This document shows positions 1-7,284 of a stretch of 64,000 bases of DNA, one piece after another. Every line of letters begins with the position of its first letter. Position 1 is the stretch's first letter. The DNA lies in contig JBBCJU010000002.1 in the NCBI GenBank assembly GCA_037190145.1, positions 248,001 through 312,000 on the forward strand. The letters are read 5' to 3'. The notes under the pieces are model-generated. The model saw only the letters and a list, made by a program, of their open reading frames with translations. It had not been told where the DNA came from and did no database searches. The translations under genes were made by a program, and so were the position numbers. The stretch is from 55-13 sp037190145 (lineage in GTDB: Bacteria; Armatimonadota; Fimbriimonadia; Fimbriimonadales; Fimbriimonadaceae).

Positions 1-2
1 AG

Positions 3-290
3 GTTCTGCAAACAGACTTTGAGATTGCTCAGCCCTACGCCAAAGTTCACGAGGACTTAAAGAAGGCTCTTAAGTCAAAGGCGACTCATGCTTTCTCAAA
101 TGATCAGAGGAAGCCAACAACATCTGGCTACATGTTGGGAAGTTTCTCAAAAAAGGGCTTCGTTTTAGTAGAAGGTTATCGTCAGTCGGATAGCGTTTCA
201 TGCATATATGTTCGCGAATATGTATCGCTCAACATCCTTGATCGAATGCAGATTTGGCTTGGTAGATATGGAAATCAAACTGAAGAATAA
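3..290 (+). CDS. small membrane-anchored family protein (5'-partial)
   Basis: An open frame runs from the window edge to TAA at 288-290, so only the C-terminal 95 residues are visible. No function is recognised. Its last residues (V-R-E, then about six residues, then L-D-R-M-Q-I-W-L) match the C-terminal signature of the next three genes on the same strand, which marks it as the first visible member of a tandem paralogous family. The N-terminal membrane segment expected from the paralogues lies outside the window. The next gene starts 15 bp later, so co-transcription is likely. Confidence 0.7.
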   Translation, partial: VLQTDFEIAQPYAKVHEDLKKALKSKATHAFSNDQRKPTTSGYMLGSFSKKGFVLVEGYRQSDSVSCIYVREYVSLNILDRMQIWLGRYGNQTEE

Positions 291-305
291 TGGACTCAAA
301 GTGGA

Positions 306-854
306 ATGTGTCTGCATTCAACGGATACACGGCCAATGAGGAATGCCTTGTTGGTGCGGCGGCGATCTTTTCGCATCGTTGCTGTGGTTTGTCTTGTCCT
401 GTCTGCTATCGCGGGCATGATGCTCACGAACACCAATGAATTGGAGGAGCTGACTAAAAGGTTTCCCTATCTTCATGAAAAACAACCTTCAAGGCATACA
501 CCCGTTATTGTGTACAATTGGAGTGTTGTTGCAGGTAAGAGGATTGCGGTCAAACATAGGGAGACGCAGTATCGCCTGTCGGATACACCCTCCGACCTTG
601 AACGACATCTCATAAGCGAGTTAGTAAGACGAAAGTGCGACGTTATGCATGCTCGAGTCTCTGGCTTGTCCGCGTCCTCCTTGGTTTTTGTTCGTTTTCC
701 AACTGAAGATGTGAAGTCGTTCGAATTGAGGATTGGTTCAGCTGCTCCCTCAGGTAGTACCCTCCTCGTTCGAGAGGAACTGACGATGAACTTCTTCGAC
801 CATGTTCGCTTGTGGTTGCGGAGCGACTCTACAAGAGTCGTCAGAAGACTGTGA
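306..854 (+). CDS. small single-TM protein, tandem family member 2
   Basis: Unknown function. The protein has a basic N-terminus, one hydrophobic segment (about residues 23-41, F-R-I-V-A-V-V-C-L-V-L-S-A-I-A-G-M-M) and about 140 residues predicted outside the membrane. It ends with the family signature V-R-E-E-L-T-M-N-F-F-D-H-V-R-L-W-L. It shares an N-E-L-E-E-L-x-x-R-F segment just after the membrane with the gene at 1435. The ATG at 336 (M-R-N-A-L-L) is an equally good start and gives a more typical short basic leader. The next gene overlaps its stop by 4 bp. Confidence 0.7.
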   Translation: MCLHSTDTRPMRNALLVRRRSFRIVAVVCLVLSAIAGMMLTNTNELEELTKRFPYLHEKQPSRHTPVIVYNWSVVAGKRIAVKHRETQYRLSDTPSDLERHLISELVRRKCDVMHARVSGLSASSLVFVRFPTEDVKSFELRIGSAAPSGSTLLVREELTMNFFDHVRLWLRSDSTRVVRRL

Positions 855-1330
855 AGCCAACAAGAGTATTGGCAGGAGCGTTTTTTGGGGTGACTTTACT
901 GGTCGCAGGGGTTGCCCGGTGGGAGACGGTGAAGGCCCGCAATAGAGATGGACAAGTTTTGCCTTACCTGTCTTTGATGACTCCTGTTTCTCAATCAGAT
1001 GTCTTTGTGAATGGGAGACACCTTGGTTTAGCGGACCGCAAGATACGGACAACGACTTACCTCATCGAGGAGCCTTTCCTAAAGGTAAGAAACACATTGG
1101 TGCAAAACCGAAGAGGGGTATCTCATGAAGGCTTGTTTATGTCTTCAGAAGATCCTTCACATGCAGCCTTTGACGTAGACGTTTACTTTTATGGCCAGAG
1201 ATACGACATAGCTCAAGTGGAGAATGCACCAGCATCCACAATCGTCACAGTTACCGAGGATCGCGATCTTAATGTTTTGGATCGAATACAGCTATGGTGG
1301 GAAACGACCTTTGGTAGGCACCGAACGTGA
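851..1330 (+). CDS. small single-TM protein, tandem family member 3
   Basis: Unknown function. I chose GTG at 851 because it overlaps the TGA of the preceding gene in a GTGA arrangement typical of translational coupling. A longer in-frame GTG exists at 812. The start gives M-K-P-T-R-V-L-A-G followed directly by a membrane segment (A-F-F-G-V-T-L-L-V-A-G-V-A). The extracytoplasmic part ends with V-T-E-D-R-D-L-N-V-L-D-R-I-Q-L-W-W, the signature shared with its neighbours. Sequence between the membrane and the signature is barely conserved among the paralogues. Confidence 0.7.
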   Translation: MKPTRVLAGAFFGVTLLVAGVARWETVKARNRDGQVLPYLSLMTPVSQSDVFVNGRHLGLADRKIRTTTYLIEEPFLKVRNTLVQNRRGVSHEGLFMSSEDPSHAAFDVDVYFYGQRYDIAQVENAPASTIVTVTEDRDLNVLDRIQLWWETTFGRHRT

Positions 1331-1434
1331 CGGCTCGGTTAGTTATAACGGAATAGCGTCGGTTCAATAAAATTTCGCCGAGTGAGCATTTGGATGTTTG
1401 GCATCAATCCAACGAGGTTGGTTCTACAATATAA

Positions 1435-1968
1435 ATGTCGATGACAAAGCGTTACAAGATGATTCTTGGAGTGGTAATTTCAGGATTGGCATTCTTTGGG
1501 CTTTTCAGTTGGCTGATTTTAGGAAAACCAGATAAAGGTAGCTTGGTATCAGCGATTCCCCTTTTAACAGCTTTGAGCCCAAACGAAGAGCTAGAAACCC
1601 TTAGCCGCTTTTATCCAGGGGCGGGATCAAATGTAGATACCAAGTCGTTGATCTCCGAGTACAAGCTTAACAGGGGTTTTAAAGAGGTCAATGATGAGAT
1701 GAGAGTTCAGCTGAAATCTTGGGCAAGTAGTGGAGTTGTGTTTCCAACCCAAAACCCAAGCATGATTCAATACTCCATTGCTACCCCTCAACAAAAAAAC
1801 AACAGCACAGTGATCGTTCAAGAGCTCGGGCCGAGCCACACGCTTGTTCGAGTAACAGAGAGTCTGCCAGTTACGTCCCTTGATCGCCTAAGGCTATTCT
1901 GGAAAAATCTATCTTCAGCTCGCAGGACCTCAGTTGTTACTTTGGAAAAACAAATCGTTTCCCGCTAG
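1435..1968 (+). CDS. small single-TM protein, tandem family member 4
   Basis: Unknown function, 177 aa. It has a short basic leader (M-S-M-T-K-R-Y-K), a hydrophobic segment (M-I-L-G-V-V-I-S-G-L-A-F-F-G-L-F-S-W-L-I-L) and an outer domain. The signature V-T-E-S-L-P-V-T-S-L-D-R-L-R-L-F-W lies about 23 residues before the end. Just after the membrane, N-E-E-L-E-T-L-S-R-F-Y-P resembles the second paralogue. The gene is separated from the third paralogue by about 100 bp and may have its own promoter. ATG at 1441 is an alternative start. Confidence 0.72.
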   Translation: MSMTKRYKMILGVVISGLAFFGLFSWLILGKPDKGSLVSAIPLLTALSPNEELETLSRFYPGAGSNVDTKSLISEYKLNRGFKEVNDEMRVQLKSWASSGVVFPTQNPSMIQYSIATPQQKNNSTVIVQELGPSHTLVRVTESLPVTSLDRLRLFWKNLSSARRTSVVTLEKQIVSR

Positions 1969-1982
1969 GTTAAAATTGTGAA

Positions 1983-2633
1983 GTGGAGAAGCCCAAAGTA
2001 AAGCGAAAACTGCTTAGGTTGATTGGGCTCATTTTATTGGCAGGGGTCGGCTTTATCTGGACCACCAATCGCTCTGTTCTGAACAGTGCGGATGGGCGAG
2101 TTTATACTCAGCCAGAGCAAATGCCTTCACAGACCGTTGCGCTGGTTCTTGGGACTTCACCGAAAGTGAAGAGTGGCAACAAGAATCTCTTTTTTGAGCG
2201 GCGTATGAATGCAGCCGCAAAGCTATACCTAGCCCGGAAGGTGAAGAAAATTCTGGTGAGCGGTGACAATGGAACCGCCTACTATGATGAGCCGACCGCG
2301 ATGAAGAAGGCTCTTATGGAACGAGGCATTCCCAAAGAGGATATCGCCTTGGATTACGCGGGGTTCCGGACGCTTGATTCGGTAATCCGTGCCCACAAAG
2401 TTTTTGGGGTGGAGAAATGCGTCATCGTGACGGACGATTTCCATCTCCCGCGTGCCCTCTTTGTGGCGGAGGAAGAAGGAATCGAAGCGGTAGGTTTTCA
2501 GACGGAACCGCTTCCCAGGAAAATTGCTCCTCAAACCTATCTGCGTGAAATTGCGGCCAGAAGTTTGGTTTGGGTTGATGTGCAGGTCTTGAACCGCCAG
2601 CCAAAGTTTCTTGGGAAGAAAGAGTCGATTTAA
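1983..2633 (+). CDS. SanA/YdcF-type (DUF218, ElyC family) envelope protein
   Basis: The 216-aa protein starts with a basic leader and one membrane segment (L-L-R-L-I-G-L-I-L-L-A-G-V-G-F-I-W). The soluble domain has the DUF218 hallmarks: V-A-L-V-L-G-T at about residue 51, a K-I-L-V-S-G-D-N strand-loop, D-Y-A-G-F-R-T-L-D-S-V and V-I-V-T-D-D-F-H-L-P-R-A. The family includes E. coli SanA and ElyC, which act on the cell envelope and affect vancomycin entry. The exact reaction is not established. It begins with GTG 14 bp after the preceding gene, so it may be co-transcribed with the small membrane proteins, which would suggest an envelope role for them as well. Confidence 0.85.
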   Translation: MEKPKVKRKLLRLIGLILLAGVGFIWTTNRSVLNSADGRVYTQPEQMPSQTVALVLGTSPKVKSGNKNLFFERRMNAAAKLYLARKVKKILVSGDNGTAYYDEPTAMKKALMERGIPKEDIALDYAGFRTLDSVIRAHKVFGVEKCVIVTDDFHLPRALFVAEEEGIEAVGFQTEPLPRKIAPQTYLREIAARSLVWVDVQVLNRQPKFLGKKESI

Positions 2634-2734
2634 CTTAGAGCTAGATCACCGCAGTCAAGTTATGGCCAAATTAACGGAACTGGCCATCAGAGTTTATGTG
2701 TTAAAAGGCTAAGCGTAGCCCAACTTCTGATGTA

Positions 2735-3844
2735 GTGCACAAGACTAGCCACTTCCTAAAACCTATGACCGTAAACGCTATCCTACTTACATATTTTCTA
2801 GCCACTCTTCCTTCGTGCAGTCAGCCGAATTCCACGCTGACTGATGGGCCTTATACTGCGCTTGCCAAAGGCGAGGTTGTCTCAGAGATGAGCAAGGACA
2901 TTTGGGTCGTATTTCAGGCTAAGAATGGCGACTACTGGTTTGGAAGTAATGGGCAGGGAGTTTATCGTTATGATGGAAAAATGATCGTCAAGTTTTCGAC
3001 TAGGGATGGATTAGCAGATAATCAGGTTAGAGAAATCCTGGAGGACAATGTTGGGAACATCTATTTCGGAACCTTGAACGGATTCAGTAAATTCGATGGG
3101 GAGCAGTTTGCTTCTTTGATCCCCCGCAGTGGTGGTGCATGGAAGCTAGAACCTGATGACCTGTGGTTCAAGGGGAATTCAACGGATGGCGGGACTTATC
3201 GCTATGATGGGAAATCGCTATATCACTTGAAGTTTCCAAAACACTATCTTGAAGATAAGCTCCAAGCAGAGAATCCAAGTCCTCCTGCTAGTATGTACGG
3301 AGTCTACACCATCTATAGAGACGCCAAGGGAAGTATTTGGTTTGGAACAGTTGCGGTTGGCGCATATCGTTTCGATGGAAAGTCCATGAGCACTTTGTAT
3401 GAAGACCATCTGACTTACCCTCCTGGTGGAGGTTCTTTTGGGGTTCGATCCATAATTGAAGACAAGAGTGGTAAGTTCTGGATATGCAATACACAGTATC
3501 GGTTTAGCATGCAACATGACAGTAAACCGAAAGGTGATAAGTCGTTAATCAATTACAAGAGAGAGAAAGGCATCGATATTCCTAAATCTCAGAATGGTGG
3601 TAGGGCCGTTTACTACAATGGCATTGCCAAGGACAAAAATCACAACCTTTTGATGTCGACCTATGGTGAAGGCGTTTGGAAGTATGACGGTAAAAAGTTA
3701 GTGCAATATACTGTTAAAGACGGTGCCAAGGATGTCCTCTTCGTTTCTGTTTACAAAGACAATCTTGGCAATATCTGGCTGGGTACCCAAGGTTCCGGCC
3801 CGTACCGGTTCAATGGCAAGTCGTTTGAAAAGTTCAAGCACTAA
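2735..3844 (+). CDS. lipoprotein with two-component-regulator-type beta-propeller repeats
   Basis: Predicted exported protein of 369 aa. A hydrophobic leader ends at L-P-S-C (Cys about residue 28), a plausible lipobox. The mature part consists of repeats of the Reg_prop type, for example W-F-G-S-N-G-Q-G-V-Y-R-Y-D-G, W-F-G-T-V-A-V-G-A-Y-R-F-D-G and W-L-G-T-Q-G-S-G-P-Y-R-F-N-G, spaced 40-90 residues apart, which fold as propeller blades. In hybrid sensor kinases these blades form the periplasmic ligand-binding part. Here there is no kinase, so the protein stands alone. GTG at 2735 gives a charged leader. ATG at 2765 is an alternative start. Confidence 0.8.
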   Translation: MHKTSHFLKPMTVNAILLTYFLATLPSCSQPNSTLTDGPYTALAKGEVVSEMSKDIWVVFQAKNGDYWFGSNGQGVYRYDGKMIVKFSTRDGLADNQVREILEDNVGNIYFGTLNGFSKFDGEQFASLIPRSGGAWKLEPDDLWFKGNSTDGGTYRYDGKSLYHLKFPKHYLEDKLQAENPSPPASMYGVYTIYRDAKGSIWFGTVAVGAYRFDGKSMSTLYEDHLTYPPGGGSFGVRSIIEDKSGKFWICNTQYRFSMQHDSKPKGDKSLINYKREKGIDIPKSQNGGRAVYYNGIAKDKNHNLLMSTYGEGVWKYDGKKLVQYTVKDGAKDVLFVSVYKDNLGNIWLGTQGSGPYRFNGKSFEKFKH

Positions 3845-3974
3845 TTTTAGCGCGACTCCTTGGGAGGACATCTTGGCTAAAGGTCATTCTTTGCCGAGAG
3901 TCGGCCAGACGTTAGATGAAGCTCATGCGGCTGCAAAAAAGTACGGGCCGGTCGGCAATGTCATCCTCCGTTGA
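3843..3974 (+). other. orphan coding-like fragment downstream of propeller gene
   Basis: A different reading frame continues immediately after the propeller gene and ends at TGA 3972-3974. It reads S-A-T-P-W-E-D-I-L-A-K-G-H-S-L-P-R-V-G-Q, then a helix with A-A-A-K-K-Y-G-P-V-G-N-V-I-L-R. It looks like real protein sequence (domain tail) but has no start codon of its own outside the propeller gene. It may be a remnant of a lost gene. The rest of 3975-4199 shows no convincing gene. Confidence 0.3.
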
Positions 3975-4199
3975 TACTTCTGCCCGCTCTGTTCCCAACG
4001 ACTCTATTCAGCATCAGAGAGCGTCACAGCGCGTTGAATGCCGGTTTGTGGTTCAGGACTGGGTCGATAGCGTCTTTATGCATTTCACATCTTGGCGTGC
4101 GGATATCGAAGTCAATCATGAAACAGCAAAGGGTCAGTAAATGAAATACCTTATTCAATGTTGAGGTGGTGATATCTCCAAATAATGAGTGAGCGGAAG

Positions 4200-4246
4200 G
4201 TGAATTACAAAGTATGTGTAGTTCACTGATGTGAAATTGTCTTTTT
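4200..4246 (+). promoter_or_regulatory. two mutually exclusive hairpins in tlpA-like leader
   Basis: GTGAATTAC (4200-4208) can pair with GTAGTTCAC (4218-4226, one G-U). TTCAC (4222-4226) can instead pair with GTGAA (4231-4235) across TGAT. The second hairpin is followed by CTTTTT at 4241-4246. Shared use of 4222-4226 makes the two exclusive, as in an attenuator. It lies 47-93 bp before the ATG of the thioredoxin-like gene. Regulation is only inferred. Confidence 0.3.
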
Positions 4247-4292
4247 CGGGTGATTTGAAGCCCATACCTGGCAATCATCGTCATAATAAATC

Positions 4293-5360
4293 ATGCGGCA
4301 ATTACACCGACACATTCTGATTGCGGCCGGATTGGCTTTGGGCGTAACTGCCGCCAATGCTGCCGGGATTGGCCCGGGTTCTCCGGCGCCAAAACTCGAC
4401 GTTAAGACCTGGTACAAGGGCACTCCAGTTAAGGGATTTGAGAAGGGCAAGACCTACGTGGTTGAGTTCTGGGCAACTTGGTGTGGTCCTTGTATCACCA
4501 GCATTCCCCACGTCACTGAACTCGCGAAAAAGAATAAGGATGTCACTTTCATTGGCGTCAGTATTTGGGAAGAGGATGAAGGTACCAAGATCAAGGACTT
4601 CGTTGCCAAGATGGGCGACAAGATGGACTACAACGTTGGCTACTCGGGCAATAAAACCGGTATGTCTGCAACGTGGATGGAGCCATCTGGTCAGAACGGC
4701 ATTCCAAGCGCATTCATCGTAAAAGATCAAAAGATCATGTGGATTGGCCATCCAATGTCGATGGACAAGCCGCTTGAAGAGATCAAGGCTGGCACTTTTA
4801 ATCTAGAAGGTTTTAAGGCCGAATTTGAGAAGCAAGCTGAGGCTACCCGACAGCAAATGGCTGCGCGCAAGGAAGTAGCGGCAGCTCAAAAGTTGATCTC
4901 CGAGGGCAAGACTGCCGAAGCTAAAGCAAAGCTTGATGAGATTGAGGCTAAGCACCCAGCCATGAAGTCTCAGCTGGAAAGTATTCGTTTTGCGCTCCTA
5001 GCAAAGCAAAGTCCGACAGAGTGGGAGGCTAAGGCCAAGAGCTTGGCTGCTTCAAAGAATCCTCAATCAATCGGGACCCTATGGATGTACGCCATGGATC
5101 AAACCCAAAAGGATGGAGATTTGGAGAGCGGTACCAAGGCCATGAATTTTGCCCTTGAAGCGGCTGAAGATAAGGATTTTGTGGTTCTGTACTACGGAAC
5201 AACTTTCTTCAACACTACCAAGGACTACAAGAAAGCTCTTGTGTTGGTCGATAAAGCATTGAATTTGCTTCCATCCACGCAATACAAAGACAATAAAGAA
5301 CTCAAGGCTTCTCTCGATAAGATGAAGACTGAGATCTCTGCAAAAGCACAGCAAGGCTAA
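4293..5360 (+). CDS. TlpA-like thioredoxin-fold protein with C-terminal helical/TPR region
   Basis: Exported thiol-disulfide protein of 355 aa. The signal peptide (M-R-Q-L-H-R-H-I-L-I-A-A-G-L-A-L-G-V-T-A) ends near A-N-A-A. Residues about 27-170 form a TlpA/redoxin domain with F-W-A-T-W-C-G-P-C as the active site and the cis-Pro in N-G-I-P-S-A-F. The remaining 180 residues are Ala/Lys/Glu-rich helices resembling tetratricopeptide repeats, an extension absent from simple TlpA proteins. TlpA-type proteins reduce periplasmic cysteines, often during cytochrome c maturation. This fits the CxxCH protein encoded next. An intrinsic terminator follows, so it is probably monocistronic. Confidence 0.88.
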   Translation: MRQLHRHILIAAGLALGVTAANAAGIGPGSPAPKLDVKTWYKGTPVKGFEKGKTYVVEFWATWCGPCITSIPHVTELAKKNKDVTFIGVSIWEEDEGTKIKDFVAKMGDKMDYNVGYSGNKTGMSATWMEPSGQNGIPSAFIVKDQKIMWIGHPMSMDKPLEEIKAGTFNLEGFKAEFEKQAEATRQQMAARKEVAAAQKLISEGKTAEAKAKLDEIEAKHPAMKSQLESIRFALLAKQSPTEWEAKAKSLAASKNPQSIGTLWMYAMDQTQKDGDLESGTKAMNFALEAAEDKDFVVLYYGTTFFNTTKDYKKALVLVDKALNLLPSTQYKDNKELKASLDKMKTEISAKAQQG

Positions 5361-5378
5361 AGCCAAGCTGCTTTGTAG

Positions 5379-5406
5379 GCCCTGAGCATATGCTCAGGGC
5401 TTTTTT
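5379..5406 (+). terminator. intrinsic terminator after tlpA-like gene
   Basis: A perfect 22-nt palindrome, GCCCTGAGCAT followed by ATGCTCAGGGC (5379-5400), is followed by six T (5401-5406), 18 bp after the TAA of the thioredoxin-like gene. Confidence 0.9.
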
Positions 5407-5445
5407 GTTTTGAACTAGGTTGACCCAATAGCGTATAACTTCATC

Positions 5446-6171
5446 GTGAAGCGAATAGCGGCGTCTGTTTATGTCTCAGTTGTGGCCCTTGGTACCACTG
5501 CGTTTATCGCAGAAGCGCGTCCAATCTATACACGAAAAGAGAACAAGCCTTGTGGTTACTGTCACACGCGAACTTCGGGTGGTGGAGAGAGAGGTTTTCG
5601 CGGCATGTACTACGGAGCCAATGGCTTAAGCTTTGACGACTTTGAGGAGAAGCGAGAAGCTCTAATTGCGGGATTGATCCCGAATACCGAAGGGAAAGAT
5701 TCCGTACCAAAAGTCTCTTATAACGGAAATGTTTCCGGACCCGCAGCTCAACAGATTCAGGTCGCGGCTTTGCGCGGCCCAGTGGTGCTCCTGTTTGTGG
5801 AGAAAGCAGATGATGATACGAAAGCTGCGGTGAAGTCTATTGCCGAGGTGGCCAAAGCATATGGCACCCAGGTGACAGTGCTTGGCGTTGCAAAATCAGA
5901 AACCGCACTGGCGTTAAGCGATGAACTCGGTGGCTTGATTCGAGTCTATTCTGATCCTGAATTAGTTGTTGCGAAGAAGTTTAAGGCGAGCCAAGCTCTG
6001 GATGTGGCGTTAGTAGCCAAGCTGGGCGAACCAGTCAAATCCTTTGAGGGTTATTCGCGGGCGAATGTTGATGCGGTCACAAAGCTATTGGCTGCGGGTG
6101 AGAAGATTCAAACTCCAGTCATTGATATGGCAAAGCAGCCAGAAAAGACGTTGCGTGGGGCAAAGCTCTAA
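5446..6171 (+). CDS. exported CxxCH protein with thioredoxin-fold domain
   Basis: A 241-aa protein with a signal peptide (K-R-I-A-A-S-V-Y-V-S-V-V-A-L-G-T-T-A-F) ending near A-E-A. Just after it comes K-P-C-G-Y-C-H-T, a c-type heme attachment motif at about residues 36-40. The C-terminal half has the strand/helix order of a thioredoxin fold (P-V-V-L-L-F-V-E-K, then V-T-V-L-G-V-A-K, then I-R-V-Y-S-D-P-E) but no visible peroxidatic or CxxC cysteine. It could be a small cytochrome or a metal-binding protein. The fold assignment is by pattern and less certain than the motif. GTG start. The gene follows the TlpA-like gene. Confidence 0.65.
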   Translation: MKRIAASVYVSVVALGTTAFIAEARPIYTRKENKPCGYCHTRTSGGGERGFRGMYYGANGLSFDDFEEKREALIAGLIPNTEGKDSVPKVSYNGNVSGPAAQQIQVAALRGPVVLLFVEKADDDTKAAVKSIAEVAKAYGTQVTVLGVAKSETALALSDELGGLIRVYSDPELVVAKKFKASQALDVALVAKLGEPVKSFEGYSRANVDAVTKLLAAGEKIQTPVIDMAKQPEKTLRGAKL

Positions 6172-6177
6172 CCAACA

Positions 6178-7284
6178 TTGAGCCGCAAAGTCGTTCTGAT
6201 TCTCCCAAACTGGCTAGCCAAGGCGGGAGAGGATTCTGTTCTACGTCAATCACTTCCAGCTTTGGAAAAGTTGACGGAGATGGGTGAGCTTTTAAAGCTT
6301 TCGCCCGCGCCGATCTCCGCTACCCCCGAATCCCAAGTTTTGGGGATGATGCCAAATGAGGCTGAACTTGCCCAAGGTCCCTTGACCATTGCCGCCCTTG
6401 GAGCAGACCCGCCAGACCGTTCTACCCATTTTCACTTGAGTCTCATGTCTCTTGCCGATGGGGTTTTGAGTCAGCACCAGCTTGAGTTGCCGCCAGAGGA
6501 AGTAGATGTTGTTTTGGCCAGAGCTAAACTGCTAAATACGAAGTCTCTTACCGTTGTTCCTGGTGAAGGGCAGGACCATGGCTTGGTATGGGAGGGCTTG
6601 GGTGATATAGGCACGCAGCCCCCAATCTCAATAGATGGAAAGGAGTATCTGCAAAATCTCCCGCAGGGAGATAATGAGGCGGCTTTTAGGCGATTTATTG
6701 ATGATTCGGTAAACATCCTTCAGGGTCTAGAGTTAAACGAGCGACGCGTTGATGAGGGATTGCCACCCATTAATATCTTATGGCCTTGGGGGCAAGGCGT
6801 TCGCTTTCGTGTGCCTAATCTGGCATTGCGCCGAGCTGAGCCAGTAAAGGTGTACAGTCCTTCGCTAAGACTTGCTGGGCTTAGTCGTTTGGTGGGCTAC
6901 AGGCATAGCCCTCGAACCTTGCTAGCTAAAGGATTGAATACAGATTGGCGCGCGATAGCAGATATTGCGCTGACGAACAACGCTTCTTTAATATGGTCGC
7001 CCGTGTTTGGCGAACTTCGACAGAAGAATCTGATCGAAGAGGCAGGTTGGCTGACCAAACAAATAGAAGAAAGCTTTTTGAACCCAATTTTCAGCAGTGC
7101 CGCCGAGAACCCTGTGCGGCTCTCTTTGTTATCGCCTACTGATAATGGTACAGGCTTGGCGGTGACATACGAGACCAAGATGCAGAATGCAACCATGGTG
7201 CCGTTTGATGAGAGAGCGCTTGAAGAGAGAAAGCTGCCGATCACGCAGATGTACGAAATGATCGACCATGAATTGGGTTATTAG
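6178..7284 (+). CDS. degenerate archaeal-type phosphoglycerate mutase homologue
   Basis: The 368-aa protein resembles cofactor-independent phosphoglycerate mutase of the archaeal (ApgM) type in V-P-G-E-G-Q-D-H-G-L-V-W-E-G and in the segment around residues 187-215 (N-E-R-R-V-D-E-G-L-P-P-I-N-I-L-W-P-W-G-Q). The metal-binding start of the family (D-G-x-x-D) is replaced by L-P-N-W-L-A, the D-H-x-T-P metal motif near the C-terminus reads S-P-T-D-N-G-T, and the nucleophile region is altered. I infer a pseudoenzyme or an enzyme with another reaction. TTG start 6 bp after the previous gene, so likely in the same operon. It converges on the DprA-like gene with a 4-bp overlap of stops. Confidence 0.65.
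   Translation: MSRKVVLILPNWLAKAGEDSVLRQSLPALEKLTEMGELLKLSPAPISATPESQVLGMMPNEAELAQGPLTIAALGADPPDRSTHFHLSLMSLADGVLSQHQLELPPEEVDVVLARAKLLNTKSLTVVPGEGQDHGLVWEGLGDIGTQPPISIDGKEYLQNLPQGDNEAAFRRFIDDSVNILQGLELNERRVDEGLPPINILWPWGQGVRFRVPNLALRRAEPVKVYSPSLRLAGLSRLVGYRHSPRTLLAKGLNTDWRAIADIALTNNASLIWSPVFGELRQKNLIEEAGWLTKQIEESFLNPIFSSAAENPVRLSLLSPTDNGTGLAVTYETKMQNATMVPFDERALEERKLPITQMYEMIDHELGY

Noticed and set aside
4024..4284. 86-aa minus-strand frame in the gap before the TlpA-like gene
   Set aside because: No ribosome-binding site, no motif and His/Cys-rich random composition. It also spans the candidate attenuator hairpins.
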